NCBI GenBank assembly: GCA_018287875.1
Contig: JAGVVL010000009.1
Location: 2,046,001 to 2,110,000, forward strand
Length of the DNA: 64,000 nucleotides
Direction: 5' to 3'
Source: Nigrospora sphaerica
Lineage: Eukaryota > Ascomycota > Sordariomycetes > Amphisphaeriales > Apiosporaceae
Shown here: piece by piece, positions 1 to 9,395 of the stretch
Position numbering within the stretch: the first letter of the stretch is position 1
How the letters are laid out: each line of letters starts with the position of its first letter
Made by a program: the position numbers and the translations under genes
The notes under the pieces: model-generated
Seen by the model: the letters and a program-made list of their open reading frames with translations, nothing else
What the model was told of the DNA's origin: nothing
Database searches by the model: none

Positions 1-786
1 TGTGCTGGGGACCGGTTTGTCCAGGAACTTGCACAGGGGTCCCCAGCCTTCCCCGAGTCCCATGACCAACAGCCTGTCTTTCGGGACAGATTCGATGACC
101 CAGTCGTTGTAGGCGTCGATGAGTTCTGTGGGGGGCTGTCAGCCTCGCTGTCGCGTTACGTGTTCGCACCAGAGCAAACGGCGGCAGGGCGGGACAAAGT
201 ACCGGGGCCAGGCGGCTTCCCGCCGAGGAGCGCGTCGGAGTGACTCTTCCACTCCCGCACGATGCCAGGAAACCACCTCGTGGTGGGCATGGGCAGCGTC
301 AGCACCGGAAGATACCAGGCCGTCGCGTTGACCATTAGGGGCTTCACGCTGTCCCACCACCTCGCCGGGTCCCGTCTGACCAGAACGACCTTGGCCTCGG
401 GGTAGAGCTCCACCAACTCGGGGATGAAGTCGATACACGGCATATCCGTGCAGCCGACAAACCCGCCCGTCACATCTTTGAGGAGCTTCAACGTACGCTC
501 CTTGTCGCCGGCCCTCCGCGCTTCGAAGGCGTCGAGGAACTTTTTGGGAAAGCCTGAGGGGCACGTCAGTTGAGCACTCCCGGAGTGTGAGGGCGGCGGC
601 ATGGGATGCGCTTGTCTCACTATCTTCGCGCGACTGCACATGGGTGCCACCATGCATGACAGGGCCGTCGAGGAGCGTCTCCAAGGCCAGCTGCATGGAG
701 ACAGTGCCGGTGCGGCAGTAGCCGGCGCCGATGACCTGGAACTTGGTGGTGGACGGGTCTCCCGCCTTGGACGGAACACCACCCAT
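1..786 (-). CDS. Sulfotransferase-like P-loop protein, 3' end cut by the window edge
   Basis: This gene encodes a fungal sulfotransferase-like P-loop protein of the kind often labelled Sulfotransfer_4; substrate unknown. Exons read leftward are 786-621, 553-203 and 125-1 (214 codons seen). Introns 620-554 and 202-126 have GT..AG ends and CTGAC-type branch points, and the phases close. Near the N terminus VIGAGYCRTGTVS is the phosphosulfate-binding loop. The middle holds a segment ending in VVLVRRDPARWWDSV, the usual 3'-phosphate-binding stretch. The last exon restores YNDWV..VPKDRLL and EGWGPLCKFLDKPVP, the conserved C-terminal block of the family, so only a few residues should be missing. 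The start is the ATG at 786, just upstream of the beta-strand that leads into the loop. True sulfotransferase activity is not established for most members of this family. Confidence 0.88.
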
Positions 787-1490
787 GATGACTGAGGATC
801 AAACGGTTCTGTACGAGTGTGCTAGGTGGGTGGCATTGCGGAAGTTCACCCAAAGCCCGCGGGCGTCGGCCCTTTTTGGCACCCTTGCCATGGCGCCAGT
901 GCTAGCTCAAGTAACTACATTAGCCGTGTGCTAGCTCAAGTAACTAGTCGTGCGCGGACGGGCACCCGAAACTCGACTGTTCAGCCCAGTTCGGCTCTGC
1001 TCCCTATCTCTGCCTTGGCCGAAACGAAAGAGAGCCATTCAGCTGAATGTGGCGTAGTAGCGGGTTACGCCCGATGCTTCTGCCCCTGTGAGCGGATACA
1101 GCTCCGATCAAAGAATCTGGCCAAGCCAATCAATCTGTCGTTATAGTACAGGGGCTGTATAGCAGGGGGTGACCATTTCTAAATTTGGAGTACATGTCCT
1201 TGTCGTCAACCCGTCAACCCGTTTGTCCACCCACGACCATCGCAAACGTTTTCATTGCCAAATGAGCTGCCAATATTCTCCGTACCGATGGGGAACTGTA
1301 AGTCTCGGTTAGTACAAGGTTCTATGTCAAAAAGTTGCAACGGCTGGTAGCGACCCACCCAAGTCTGCATTTCCATCTGTCAAAAACACGCAGCTGTGCA
1401 ACAAACGAGGTTCCGAAACATACTGTTCCAAGAACTCTCCCCATGGGGAATCCATCCTAGCAGCCACATGATTCCACCGTGAGCGAGTAC
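787..1490. other. Intergenic region with promoter-proximal direct repeat
   Basis: This stretch lies upstream of the sulfotransferase-like gene and downstream of the small conserved gene. A 19-bp direct repeat is the only clear structure (see 899-946). No coding region is supported; the short reading frames lack codon bias or family resemblance. Confidence 0.6.
899..946. repeat. 19-bp direct repeat, 29-bp period
   Basis: The sequence GTGCTAGCTCAAGTAACTA occurs at 899-917 and again, identical, at 928-946. The copies lie about 110-160 bp upstream of the ATG of the leftward sulfotransferase-like gene, in its promoter. They could be a small tandem duplication or paired regulator sites; the sequence alone does not decide. 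Confidence 0.85.
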
Positions 1491-1943
1491 TCAGGGCGGA
1501 AGGGGCCACACTCGGCGCAACTTATGAGCCATTCTGGTGAACTTGGCGGGATCGATATTGTGTCGCATCGCAACACGAGCAACCTTGGACGGCTTAGAAG
1601 GATTAACAACCTCACGAACCGACGAGTAATGGGCGCATCCACAGAGGAAGGCCACGGCCTGGTAGAACATCCATCGCGAGGTGAACTTGGCCAGCATGTA
1701 GCCGTAGTGCAATACGCCACGCCAAGAGGCAGTCAGATGGTGGGGCATCGGCGCGATGGGAGACCCTTCGTGATGGGCCCGGCTGATGGTGAAGATGACA
1801 TCCGCTGTCTCACTGGCCTTGTGCAACCTGCCTAAAGCCAGTCGGCGCTCTTCCAGTTCTTCCTGTAGTCGATTACGGTGCCACGACGCCGATTGGCGTG
1901 GGAGTCCGAGCATTCTGTGCCAGCGGCCGAGAAAAGAGGACAT
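1491..1943 (-). CDS. Small conserved fungal protein of unknown function (150 aa)
   Basis: A single-exon 150-residue protein beginning MSSFLGRWHRMLGLP and ending RRVWPLPP. It resembles a family of short conserved hypothetical proteins scattered in filamentous fungi. Recurrent features I recognise are an N-terminal charged helix (RNRLQEELEERRLA), a middle ISRAHHEG..P segment, a YMLAKFTSRWMFYQ hydrophobic helix, VREVVNPSK, and a C-terminal IDPAKF..RRVWPLP block. No catalytic motif or signal peptide is visible. It is divergent from the three-domain gene, with 522 bp between the two starts. The function is unknown; that it is real rests on the recalled family pattern and on codon use. Confidence 0.7.
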   Translation of the reverse strand: MSSFLGRWHRMLGLPRQSASWHRNRLQEELEERRLALGRLHKASETADVIFTISRAHHEGSPIAPMPHHLTASWRGVLHYGYMLAKFTSRWMFYQAVAFLCGCAHYSSVREVVNPSKPSKVARVAMRHNIDPAKFTRMAHKLRRVWPLPP

Positions 1944-2465
1944 GATTGGTGCAGGCGGCGGTGGTGACGGTTTGCGGTGTTTCTGTGCGTGTTTCTTTGT
2001 TGTGTGACAGCGGAGAAAGAGAGCAGCGAAAGCAATGACAGCAGGGCAATCACTGATGCAAATGTGAGAGATGTTGTTGCTTGCCCAGTCGGCAGTGACT
2101 CAGCTCGGGTGCTTGATGGTATTTTTTGACCAAAAATGAAGCTGGTACCGGGCAAAAGTCCAAGCATATTTATCAACACAAGCAGGCGGAAATCCGCACA
2201 GATCAGTAAGAAAACACATGTGTGAGCCCGTTAGGCAACAGGGACAATCAAAAAAACGCCAAACGGACTGCAATGGATGCCAAGGTAACCAGTCAACATA
2301 GACGGCGTATGTGGTGCAAACACGATGCACATATTTCCAACGGGCTATTAAATCCTAGCATTCACCGCACCGATCTATCGAATCGAAATGTCATACTGAA
2401 CTTCAATACTCACGATAGTAATCATTCTCCCTGACCCTTTACGCATTGAAGTGACGAACTTCAGC
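1944..2465. other. Divergent promoter region
   Basis: These 522 bp separate two genes transcribed away from each other, so the region must hold both promoters. It is more AT-rich than the genes. I see no strong TATA box or repeat. Confidence 0.6.
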
Positions 2466-4697
2466 ATGGACACTCCTGCTTCCGTACATCAGAGCCTGCA
2501 GTCCGGCTCTGCTGGCCTATTCCAGGGTCATGCTCAGCCCCCTTCCGGAAAGAGACCAATCATTGTTGGGATTTTCGGAATCCCTGGCTCAGGAAAAACG
2601 TTCCTGTGGAACCAGTTGTTGGACCAGCTGGGCGAAGAGCACTACAAATTCTTCGAAGGCTCCCAGGTCCTTGCGGGGGTCTGCCCTGTACGTACTGAGC
2701 CTCGGAGCTCTGATCCTCCCTACCCACTACCCTGTCGAGCATATCAGATAGCAGATGCCATTCACTCAGCACCACAGCTCAGTCTGGGCATATAAAGAAG
2801 CCTTGACAGGCATTTACCGGGTGCTGATTTGATATTGACTGAACAATAGGGCGGCCTTGATGCGTTCAAGGCTGTGTCCGAAGCGGACGAGATGAAATGG
2901 CGGCGGATTGCCATCACCAAAATTCGGAACGAATGTGCTGCCAGTGGCAAAGTCGGAATTGTCGTGGGGCACTTCATATTCTGGAAGGAACATGACGCAA
3001 GTGGACAAATTGTCCTGACGGAAAGTGATTGGGATACCTTTACTCACATGCTCTACTTGGACGTCCCCAAAGAGCTCGTTGAGCAGAGACGCCGTGACGA
3101 CTCCCAGCGCAGTCGTCCGGCTGACTCCCCTGATCATCTTCACCGATGGCAGGAGGCAGAGAAAGCCGGACTGCGTCGATTGTGCGGCGAACACGGCATT
3201 TTGTTTTGCCGCGTATCCCCCGGCCCGGATTTGCTTGGCAAGGTAACTTCGCTCTTCCACGACTTTCGCATCCACGACGAGGAATACAACCTTGCCAAAG
3301 CGAGCATCAGGCTCGACGAGATTTTTGACGAGTGGGAGCAGCCAGAGACAGTCCTGGTCCTCGATGGTGACAGAACACTAATTGCCGAGGACACCGGCGA
3401 GCTGTTCGCCATTGCGAAGTCCAAGCACGAACAGAACCAGCTCAGAGACATTTTCAGTGGTCCACTCGGCTATTCGTACACAGCCTTCCGCCAGGCCATG
3501 TTGCTGTACGAGGAGATAACCGATACGCGGGAGTTCAAAAGGCTTTGCTACCTTGTGGCTTCTCAAGTCTCGATCGAACCCGAGTTTCTGTCCCTCCTGG
3601 ACAGGGCCGCCCAGGAGGACCATGTAGGCGCCATCGTTATTACCTGCGGACCCGGATACCTGTGGGAAATTATCCTGGAGAAGCACGATTTGCAACGTTC
3701 GGTCAAGGTCATCGGCGGAGGGCGTGTTGCCGACAGCTTTGTGGTCACGGCCGAGGTCAAAGCTATGCTTGTGGAACGCCTGAAAGATCACTTCTGCGTC
3801 CACGTCTGGGCATTTGGAGATAGTCCCCTGGACTTGCCGATGCTGCAAGTGGCCAACGAAGCCATCGTCGTGGTCAGAGAAGAGGCGATCAGAAGCAAAT
3901 CCATGGATAAGGCCCTGCTGGAGGCCATAGCTACCTGTGGCCTCCATGCGCGCCAGCTGCTCCTCCCCGGTGACGTGAAACCTCGGCTTGACGTTGCAAA
4001 GCTTCCCGTGATGCGGCTGGACCACACTACCATGCTCGACTCCATCTTTGGTCGCGGCATCCGGCGCTCCGGCCTCAACGTCGTTCACGATTCCGACAGC
4101 AATTCGGTCCGAATGCTGATGACGCCAACCCGTGATGCCCGGGTCCGGGGCCCCGATCTTCGAGAGGCCCACCGCCACGTTGGACGATACTTGGCTATCC
4201 GGTGCCTATCGGCGGCGTTGGGGGTGGAAGAGTATGCCATCCCTCACGTGCAGGGCCATCAGACCAGCGGTTTCCGACTGCGTGATGCACCGAAAACTTG
4301 CATCGTGGCATTGATGCGTGGCGGTGAGCCCATGGCTCTGGGCGTCAGCGATGTTGTGCCTGAAGCCATGTTCGTCCACGCCCAGACCCCGCAAGACCTG
4401 TTGGCACACCACTTGGAGGGCCAGGCCACCGTCTTGCTGGTGGACTCGGTTGTGAACAGTGGCGCTTCGGTGGCGGAGTTCTACGAGCGGATTCGTAGCC
4501 TGAAAGCCACGATTCGTGTCGTGGTCGTCGCGGGCGTTGTTCAGGCGCAGTGCGTCGCCAGGGGCGGTCTGCTCTACGGCCTGCGCCATGATGTCTTGCT
4601 CGACGTCGTCGCGCTGCGTCTGTCCGACAATGCCTTCACCGGAAAGGGAGGCACGGATACAGGCAATCGTCTCTTCAACACGACGCATCTGTCCTGA
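2466..4697 (+). CDS. Three-domain P-loop kinase-like / HAD phosphatase / phosphoribosyltransferase protein
   Basis: Exons 2466-2687 and 2850-4697 give 689 residues; the 162-bp GT..AG intron is phase 0 and joins VLAGVCP to GGLDAF. Domain 1 (about 33-215) is P-loop kinase-like, with GIPGSGKT at 38-45. Domain 2 (about 240-440) is HAD phosphatase-like: motif I LDGDRTL (nucleophile about D246), motif II VITCGPG, motif IV GDSPLD near 395, as in phosphoserine-phosphatase-type enzymes. Domain 3 (about 475-689) is a uracil-phosphoribosyltransferase-like fold, with the PRPP loop VDSVVNSGAS near 603. Similar fusions are annotated in other ascomycetes, but no substrate is known to me. The combination suggests nucleobase or nucleotide salvage or repair; that is inference. 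The start is the first ATG in frame, 32 codons before the P-loop strand. No signal peptide, so probably cytosolic. Confidence 0.87.
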
Positions 4698-5473
4698 GAG
4701 ATAGGCAGTCCTGACGGCCCGAGGCGTATCCATGAATTACTGGGATATCCATATCGTGGATGTCATAGGTCATAAGGCTTGACACGATGGCTGAGCGGAC
4801 CTGCCCTAAGCATCTCCACTTAGGTACCCCCGGTACGGGTTACGTAACTCCATACTCAGGTGGGGATACAGGAGCCGCCCTACTGTGATGATCCTCATGG
4901 AAAGCGCTATCGTCAGGGCTGTGCCTAAAGCTCCGAAGCATCAAGTACCTTTAGCTACCTAGAACATGGCCCTGCATTTATCAGCTACTGGCTAGCGGCC
5001 GCAAGCTCGCCATGACTACTTCTTTTCTGAAGTATGCGTGCCTTCGTGATCCGAGACCGAAGAATTTTTGCAGAGCTATGAAATCTTTCCTCTTGAGAGG
5101 CACGTGGCAACCCGTAAGTGTCTGAAAAAGTCCCAGACCTGCCAAATCTGACCGGCGTAATTTATTCGAGGTACTGGAACTGCCCGTATTGGCAGGTGAC
5201 TTACCACAGCACGTCGGAGCTGCGCCAGCCTCCCAATAATCCTTTCACCGTTCTCCGTCCCTACGCCGATTCTTTTTCTACCCTTCTGGCCGCTGGTTTG
5301 TTGACGGAGCCTGGACCACCTTGCCTGGGTTCTTTTCTTCCTGTTCTTTTGCCGTACCCTGGCAGCCCGCTTTAGCTCAGCGTTCTACCCTTCGGTAGTG
5401 CGTGGCTGCTAGATCGATTGCGCCTAGGGATCCTTACGGGCACGCAGCCGGTTCGTACTACACAGCGCACATC
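4698..5473. other. Intergenic region
   Basis: About 0.8 kb between two rightward genes. It contains GGTACC-type and TACCT/AGGTA motifs (4820-4850, 4945-4960) that recur in other intergenic regions of this window. A TAGCTCAG near 5374 resembles a tRNA A-box but has no partner (see rejected items). No gene is supported. Confidence 0.6.
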
Positions 5474-6964
5474 ATGGCGGCCGAGCAGGGTTCGGACGAT
5501 GCGAGATATGGCGGCTCGGGCCGCGGCAGTATCCATTCCGATCCTTTCCCCCCCATTCCGCCATCTCAGCAAACTAGTCCTCTCAACTTGGACGACTACG
5601 ACGTCGACCTTGCCGTCGACGAAGACCAGCGCATATCATCGTGAGCAGCAGACCCGGCACGTTTCCGTGAACTTCATGTTGATGCACACCGCAGCGGGAA
5701 TACCATCACCGATATCTACTCCTTTCGTGACGAGAATGGCAGAACCTATTCAGGCTACGATCTGGGGGGTGAGTCAAGCGCCTTGTCCCTTGACCGCCGC
5801 GTGCGCTCATCGCCCTTTGCTCTTGCTTACTGAAACGCAGAGTACCTCCTTCCGAATGACGGGGTAGGTCTTCGCGATCCTTTTGACCTATGAACTAAGG
5901 CTGAGTACCCTGGAGGAAGAACAAGACCGTTTAGGCAGGTAGCGCTTGCTTTGAAATTGAAAACACTCTAACCTTGGTGTAGATCTTATGCATACGCTTA
6001 GTATAAAGCTGTTGGGTGGTCGACTTTACCGCGCGCCAGTCATGTCACCAGCGCATGTGCTTGACATCGGAACAGGTATGATAGGGCCTGGCCTGGCACT
6101 TGGGAAATGGACCCGTTTTCTCTGGTTGTATACTTACACAAGGAGGCAGGGACTGGGCTCTGGGCTGTGGAATTCGGTAGGTCTTCGCCATTTTGATTTT
6201 GCCGGGACACAAGCTTAATTCCTTCTCAGCCGAGCAGCATCCCGAGTCACTCGTTGTCGGTACCGATCTCAGCCAGATACAACCTAGGGGCATACCGAAC
6301 TGCGAGTTTTGGGTGGAGAACTCGGAGACCCAGGATTGGATCTTCCCGTACACGCTGGACTACATACATCTCAGGGCCATGATGACCTGTTTCAATGATT
6401 TCCAGGCCGTCATGCACAAATCCTACGACCACATGACACCCGGCGGCTGGATTGAGCTTTACGACGGATCGTGGGATTTCCAATGCATGGATGGCACCGC
6501 GCGAGGGACCGCTCTGGAGCAGTGGGCCAACCTCATTTACCTCGGGGGACTACGTGCCGGCCGCGACATGCGCAGGGCGAGGCATTACAAGCAGTACCTG
6601 CTCAATGCCGGGTTCGTGGACGTCGACGAAAAGGTCGTATGGTGCCCTGGTTCCCCGTGGCCGGCCGACCCGAGGCACAAGGAGATCGGATGGTTTATGA
6701 TGGAGAACATCCTGGGCATGATTGACGCCCACGGCAAATTTCTGGAGTCTGCCGGCTTATCTCCGCTTGAGATCGAAGTGCTGTGCTCTGAAGCCAGGAG
6801 GGATGCCCGGAACTTGGGAATTCACTGGTTTGTCCCTGTGTGCGTGCCAGCTCCTTTTGGGTCGCCCGAGAAGACACATGAAAACGGCACTGCTGACCCG
6901 TACCTCTAGGTATACTGTCTATGGCCGAAAGCCCAAGAGCCTGGGAGCGCCGCTGGGAGAGTAA
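5474..6964 (+). CDS. LaeA-like SAM-dependent methyltransferase, eight exons
   Basis: Predicted SAM methyltransferase of the LaeA/TAM-type family (355 aa), whose members act as secondary-metabolism regulators or tailoring methylases. Rebuilt exons: 5474-5640, 5695-5768, 5841-5863, 5916-5934, 5983-6075, 6150-6176, 6230-6839, 6910-6964; every phase closes. Splicing restores the family blocks ENGRTYSGYD, EYLLPND, EEQDRLDLMHTL, the SAM motif HVLDIGTGTGLWAVEFAEQHP, VVGTDLSQIQP, and the C-terminal YTVYGRKPK. Exons 3, 4 and 6 are only 23, 19 and 27 nt. The intron at 5935-5982 begins GCAGGT, so it is a GC-AG intron. The ATG at 5474 was chosen because upstream in-frame codons hold no ATG. The acidic N-terminal tail before about residue 55 is typical. 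No backbone biosynthetic gene lies nearby. Confidence 0.88.
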
Positions 6965-7509
6965 CCGTCCGAATGGTTCCATTTGCAAACCCGGACGCCA
7001 CCAGGTCTGAGGTGTTAACCGATATAACCTGCCGTGCTCCCACGTCGCCACCAGCCGATATACAGACTGTCATATTTTCCTGTCACCAGCCGTACATGTG
7101 CCCCACGCCTCTCAAGCCAAATATGACGTATGCAGTTATTTCGGCCATCCGCGGAACGCAGAGTGCACTTTCATCCAACCTCCGCTACATGAACCTCTAG
7201 CTTCCATTAGGTAAGTACAATCAGAAAAGGCCTGCCCCATATGCAAGGCGGGGTAAACCGGATTCCCACCTCCTCGGCTACTCGGCAGCCGTGCGAGAGA
7301 GTGCAAAATGAAGCCTACCTGCGACATAAATTGATACAGGTCGCTTGAGTCTATCCTCGTGTAAATCTACGGTTATATCCGGTGGCACATCCAGTTGAGC
7401 GATCCTCTGCATCAAAAGAGAGGAACAAAAAGGCTTTACATTGGGGACCCGTATAACCTTCATCAGCATTCTCCAATACCGTCAAACCACCTTTCCAACT
7501 ACCTCCAAG
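6965..7509. other. Intergenic region
   Basis: These 545 bp separate the methyltransferase from the aminotransferase, both rightward. They should contain the terminator of the first and the promoter of the second. No TATA box, repeat or reading frame stands out. Confidence 0.55.
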
Positions 7510-8766
7510 ATGGTTAGAATACCTCCCTTCGAGGTCGAGCAATGGATGGACAAATACGAGACCACGCCCGGTGTGCTAAACGTAGCTGAGACGTGCTGCT
7601 CGTCTATTTCCGTCCGTGACCTCATGGCCTTGGACACGCGGCCGAATCCCTCGTCTCCTATAGATCTGGGGACGAGGCTCACGTACGGCGCCATCCGAGG
7701 GTCGGACGAGCTCCGGCGGAACATTGCCAGCCTCTATGAGACGCAAGGGGCCCCGGAGCTGCCCTTGACGCCGGACTCGGTCATCGTCACCCCAGGCGCC
7801 ATCTCGGCCAACCACCTCGTCTTTTTCAGCCAGGTGGGTGCTGGCGACCACGTGATCTGTGTCTTTCCCGCCTACCAGCAGCTGTACTCGGTCCCCGAAA
7901 GCCTGGGGGCCGAGGTGACGCTCTGGGAGCTGAGGGAGGAGCACGGCTGGGTTCCCGATGTCGATGCGCTGGAGCGTCTGGTCCAGGCTAACACCAAGGT
8001 ACGCACCCATGTCCCAGTCTGTAACCGGGCCCGGATGAGCTGACATGGGGTCCAGATGATCGTCATCAACAATCCCAACAACCCGACGGGCGCCGCAATA
8101 CCGACGGATGTTTTGACCCGCATTGTCGAGGTGGCGCGGAGGCACGACATCATCCTCTTCTCCGACGAGGTCTACCGGCCCCTGTTCCACGGCCTCGCGG
8201 CCGAGCAGGCGCCGCCGTCCGCCATCACCATGGGCTACAAGCGCACCGTCGTTACGTCTTCCATGTCCAAGGCCTGGGCCCTCGCCGGCATCCGCGTCGG
8301 CTGGGTGGCGTCCCCGGACGCCAGCATCATCGAGGACATCGCCGTCGCCCGCGACTATACGACCATCAGCGTGTCCCAGATCGACGACCAGGTCGCGCGG
8401 TACGCCCTCAGCCCCGAGATCAGGCCCGCGCTGAGGGCGCGCAACGTGAAGCTGGCCCAAACGAACCTGGACCTGCTGAGCCGGTTCGTGCAGGACTACG
8501 CCAGCGTCGTGTCGTGGGTTCGGCCCACCGCGGGCACCACGGCTTTCCTCAAGTTCAAGAAGGGCGATGAGCCGGTCTTGGACGAGTCGTTCTGCAAGGA
8601 TTTGTTGGACAAGACGAAAGTCATGCTCCTTCCGGGGTCCAGGTGCTTCGGTAATGGGCATGCCTTCAGGGGCTTCGTTCGCATTGGCTATGTTAGCGAA
8701 ACCGACGTACTGGTAGAAGGCTTGCGCCAGCTCAGCGCGTATGTGGGGAAGTACTTGGCTGAGTAA
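7510..8766 (+). CDS. PLP-dependent aminotransferase, ACC-synthase-like (class I/II)
   Basis: Two exons, 7510-7998 and 8056-8766, joined by a 57-bp phase-0 intron, give 399 residues. It is a fold-type I PLP enzyme. The motif NNPNNPTGA lies just after the intron, SDEVYRPLFH carries the pyridine-nitrogen aspartate and the tyrosine, SSMSKAWALAGIRVGW holds the Schiff-base lysine, and GFVRIGY carries the carboxylate-binding arginine. The order and spacing fit the 1-aminocyclopropane-1-carboxylate-synthase-like and aspartate-aminotransferase-like group. Fungal members include true ACC synthases, transaminases and tailoring enzymes, so the substrate is open. It follows the methyltransferase on the same strand, 545 bp away. 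A candidate poly(A) signal follows the stop. Confidence 0.9.
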
Positions 8767-9395
8767 TGGACCGTCGCCTGCCTTTATGTATTGAGATGCC
8801 GTGGAGGAGAATAAAGTAGCTAAGGGTTTGAGCGCACTTAGTACCTTTGTGGTCTGCACAACCGCGCCTACTCTATCTCCTTGCAAGGGACTCTGCGATT
8901 TCGCCACTCTTCAAGCCAAGTATGCAATAATTGTACGAGCAGCTGAGGCGAAGGCATCTAACAAAGGACCGTCACGAAGCCGAAGTCGGCGAAATCGAGG
9001 GGCCAAACACACCTTGCAGACTGTGACAATGGGGGGGGGGTTCGCATGACGGATCCGAAAACCGATGTACACCGCATATTGCTTGGGACATTACGTGTGC
9101 TCGATAAGTCTAAAGAAAAGTTTAGATGCGAATAACACATTGCTCGTCGTAGATTTTGCAATCTACGTGAGCAAACCCATTCTACCCGGGCCCCCCCTCT
9201 CCCCCTGAAACGCCAATACCAGTCTAAGGATGCCCGGCCGTGACAATAAAGGGGGATAGAAATGTTTGACAATAAACAAGCATAAAATACTGATGATGAA
9301 TAAGGATAACAACCGTGATCATAATCGTGACGGTATCGAAGTCGGTACTCGTTGAAAAGCGAGGTGCTCCCCCAAAAGGGGAAGGGGGAAGAGGC
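8767..9395. other. Convergent 3' region with a poly-G run
   Basis: The two flanking genes end towards each other here. A run of ten G occurs near 9031-9041. No gene is supported. Confidence 0.55.
8810..8815 (+). terminator. Candidate polyadenylation signal
   Basis: AATAAA lies 44 bp past the stop codon of the aminotransferase gene, a usual distance for a fungal cleavage/polyadenylation signal. Position and exact hexamer are the only evidence. Confidence 0.45.

Noticed and set aside
5366..5440. TAGCTCAG resembling a tRNA A-box
   Set aside because: No matching D-stem partner, anticodon arm or B-box (GGTTCGA) follows, so no cloverleaf can be formed.
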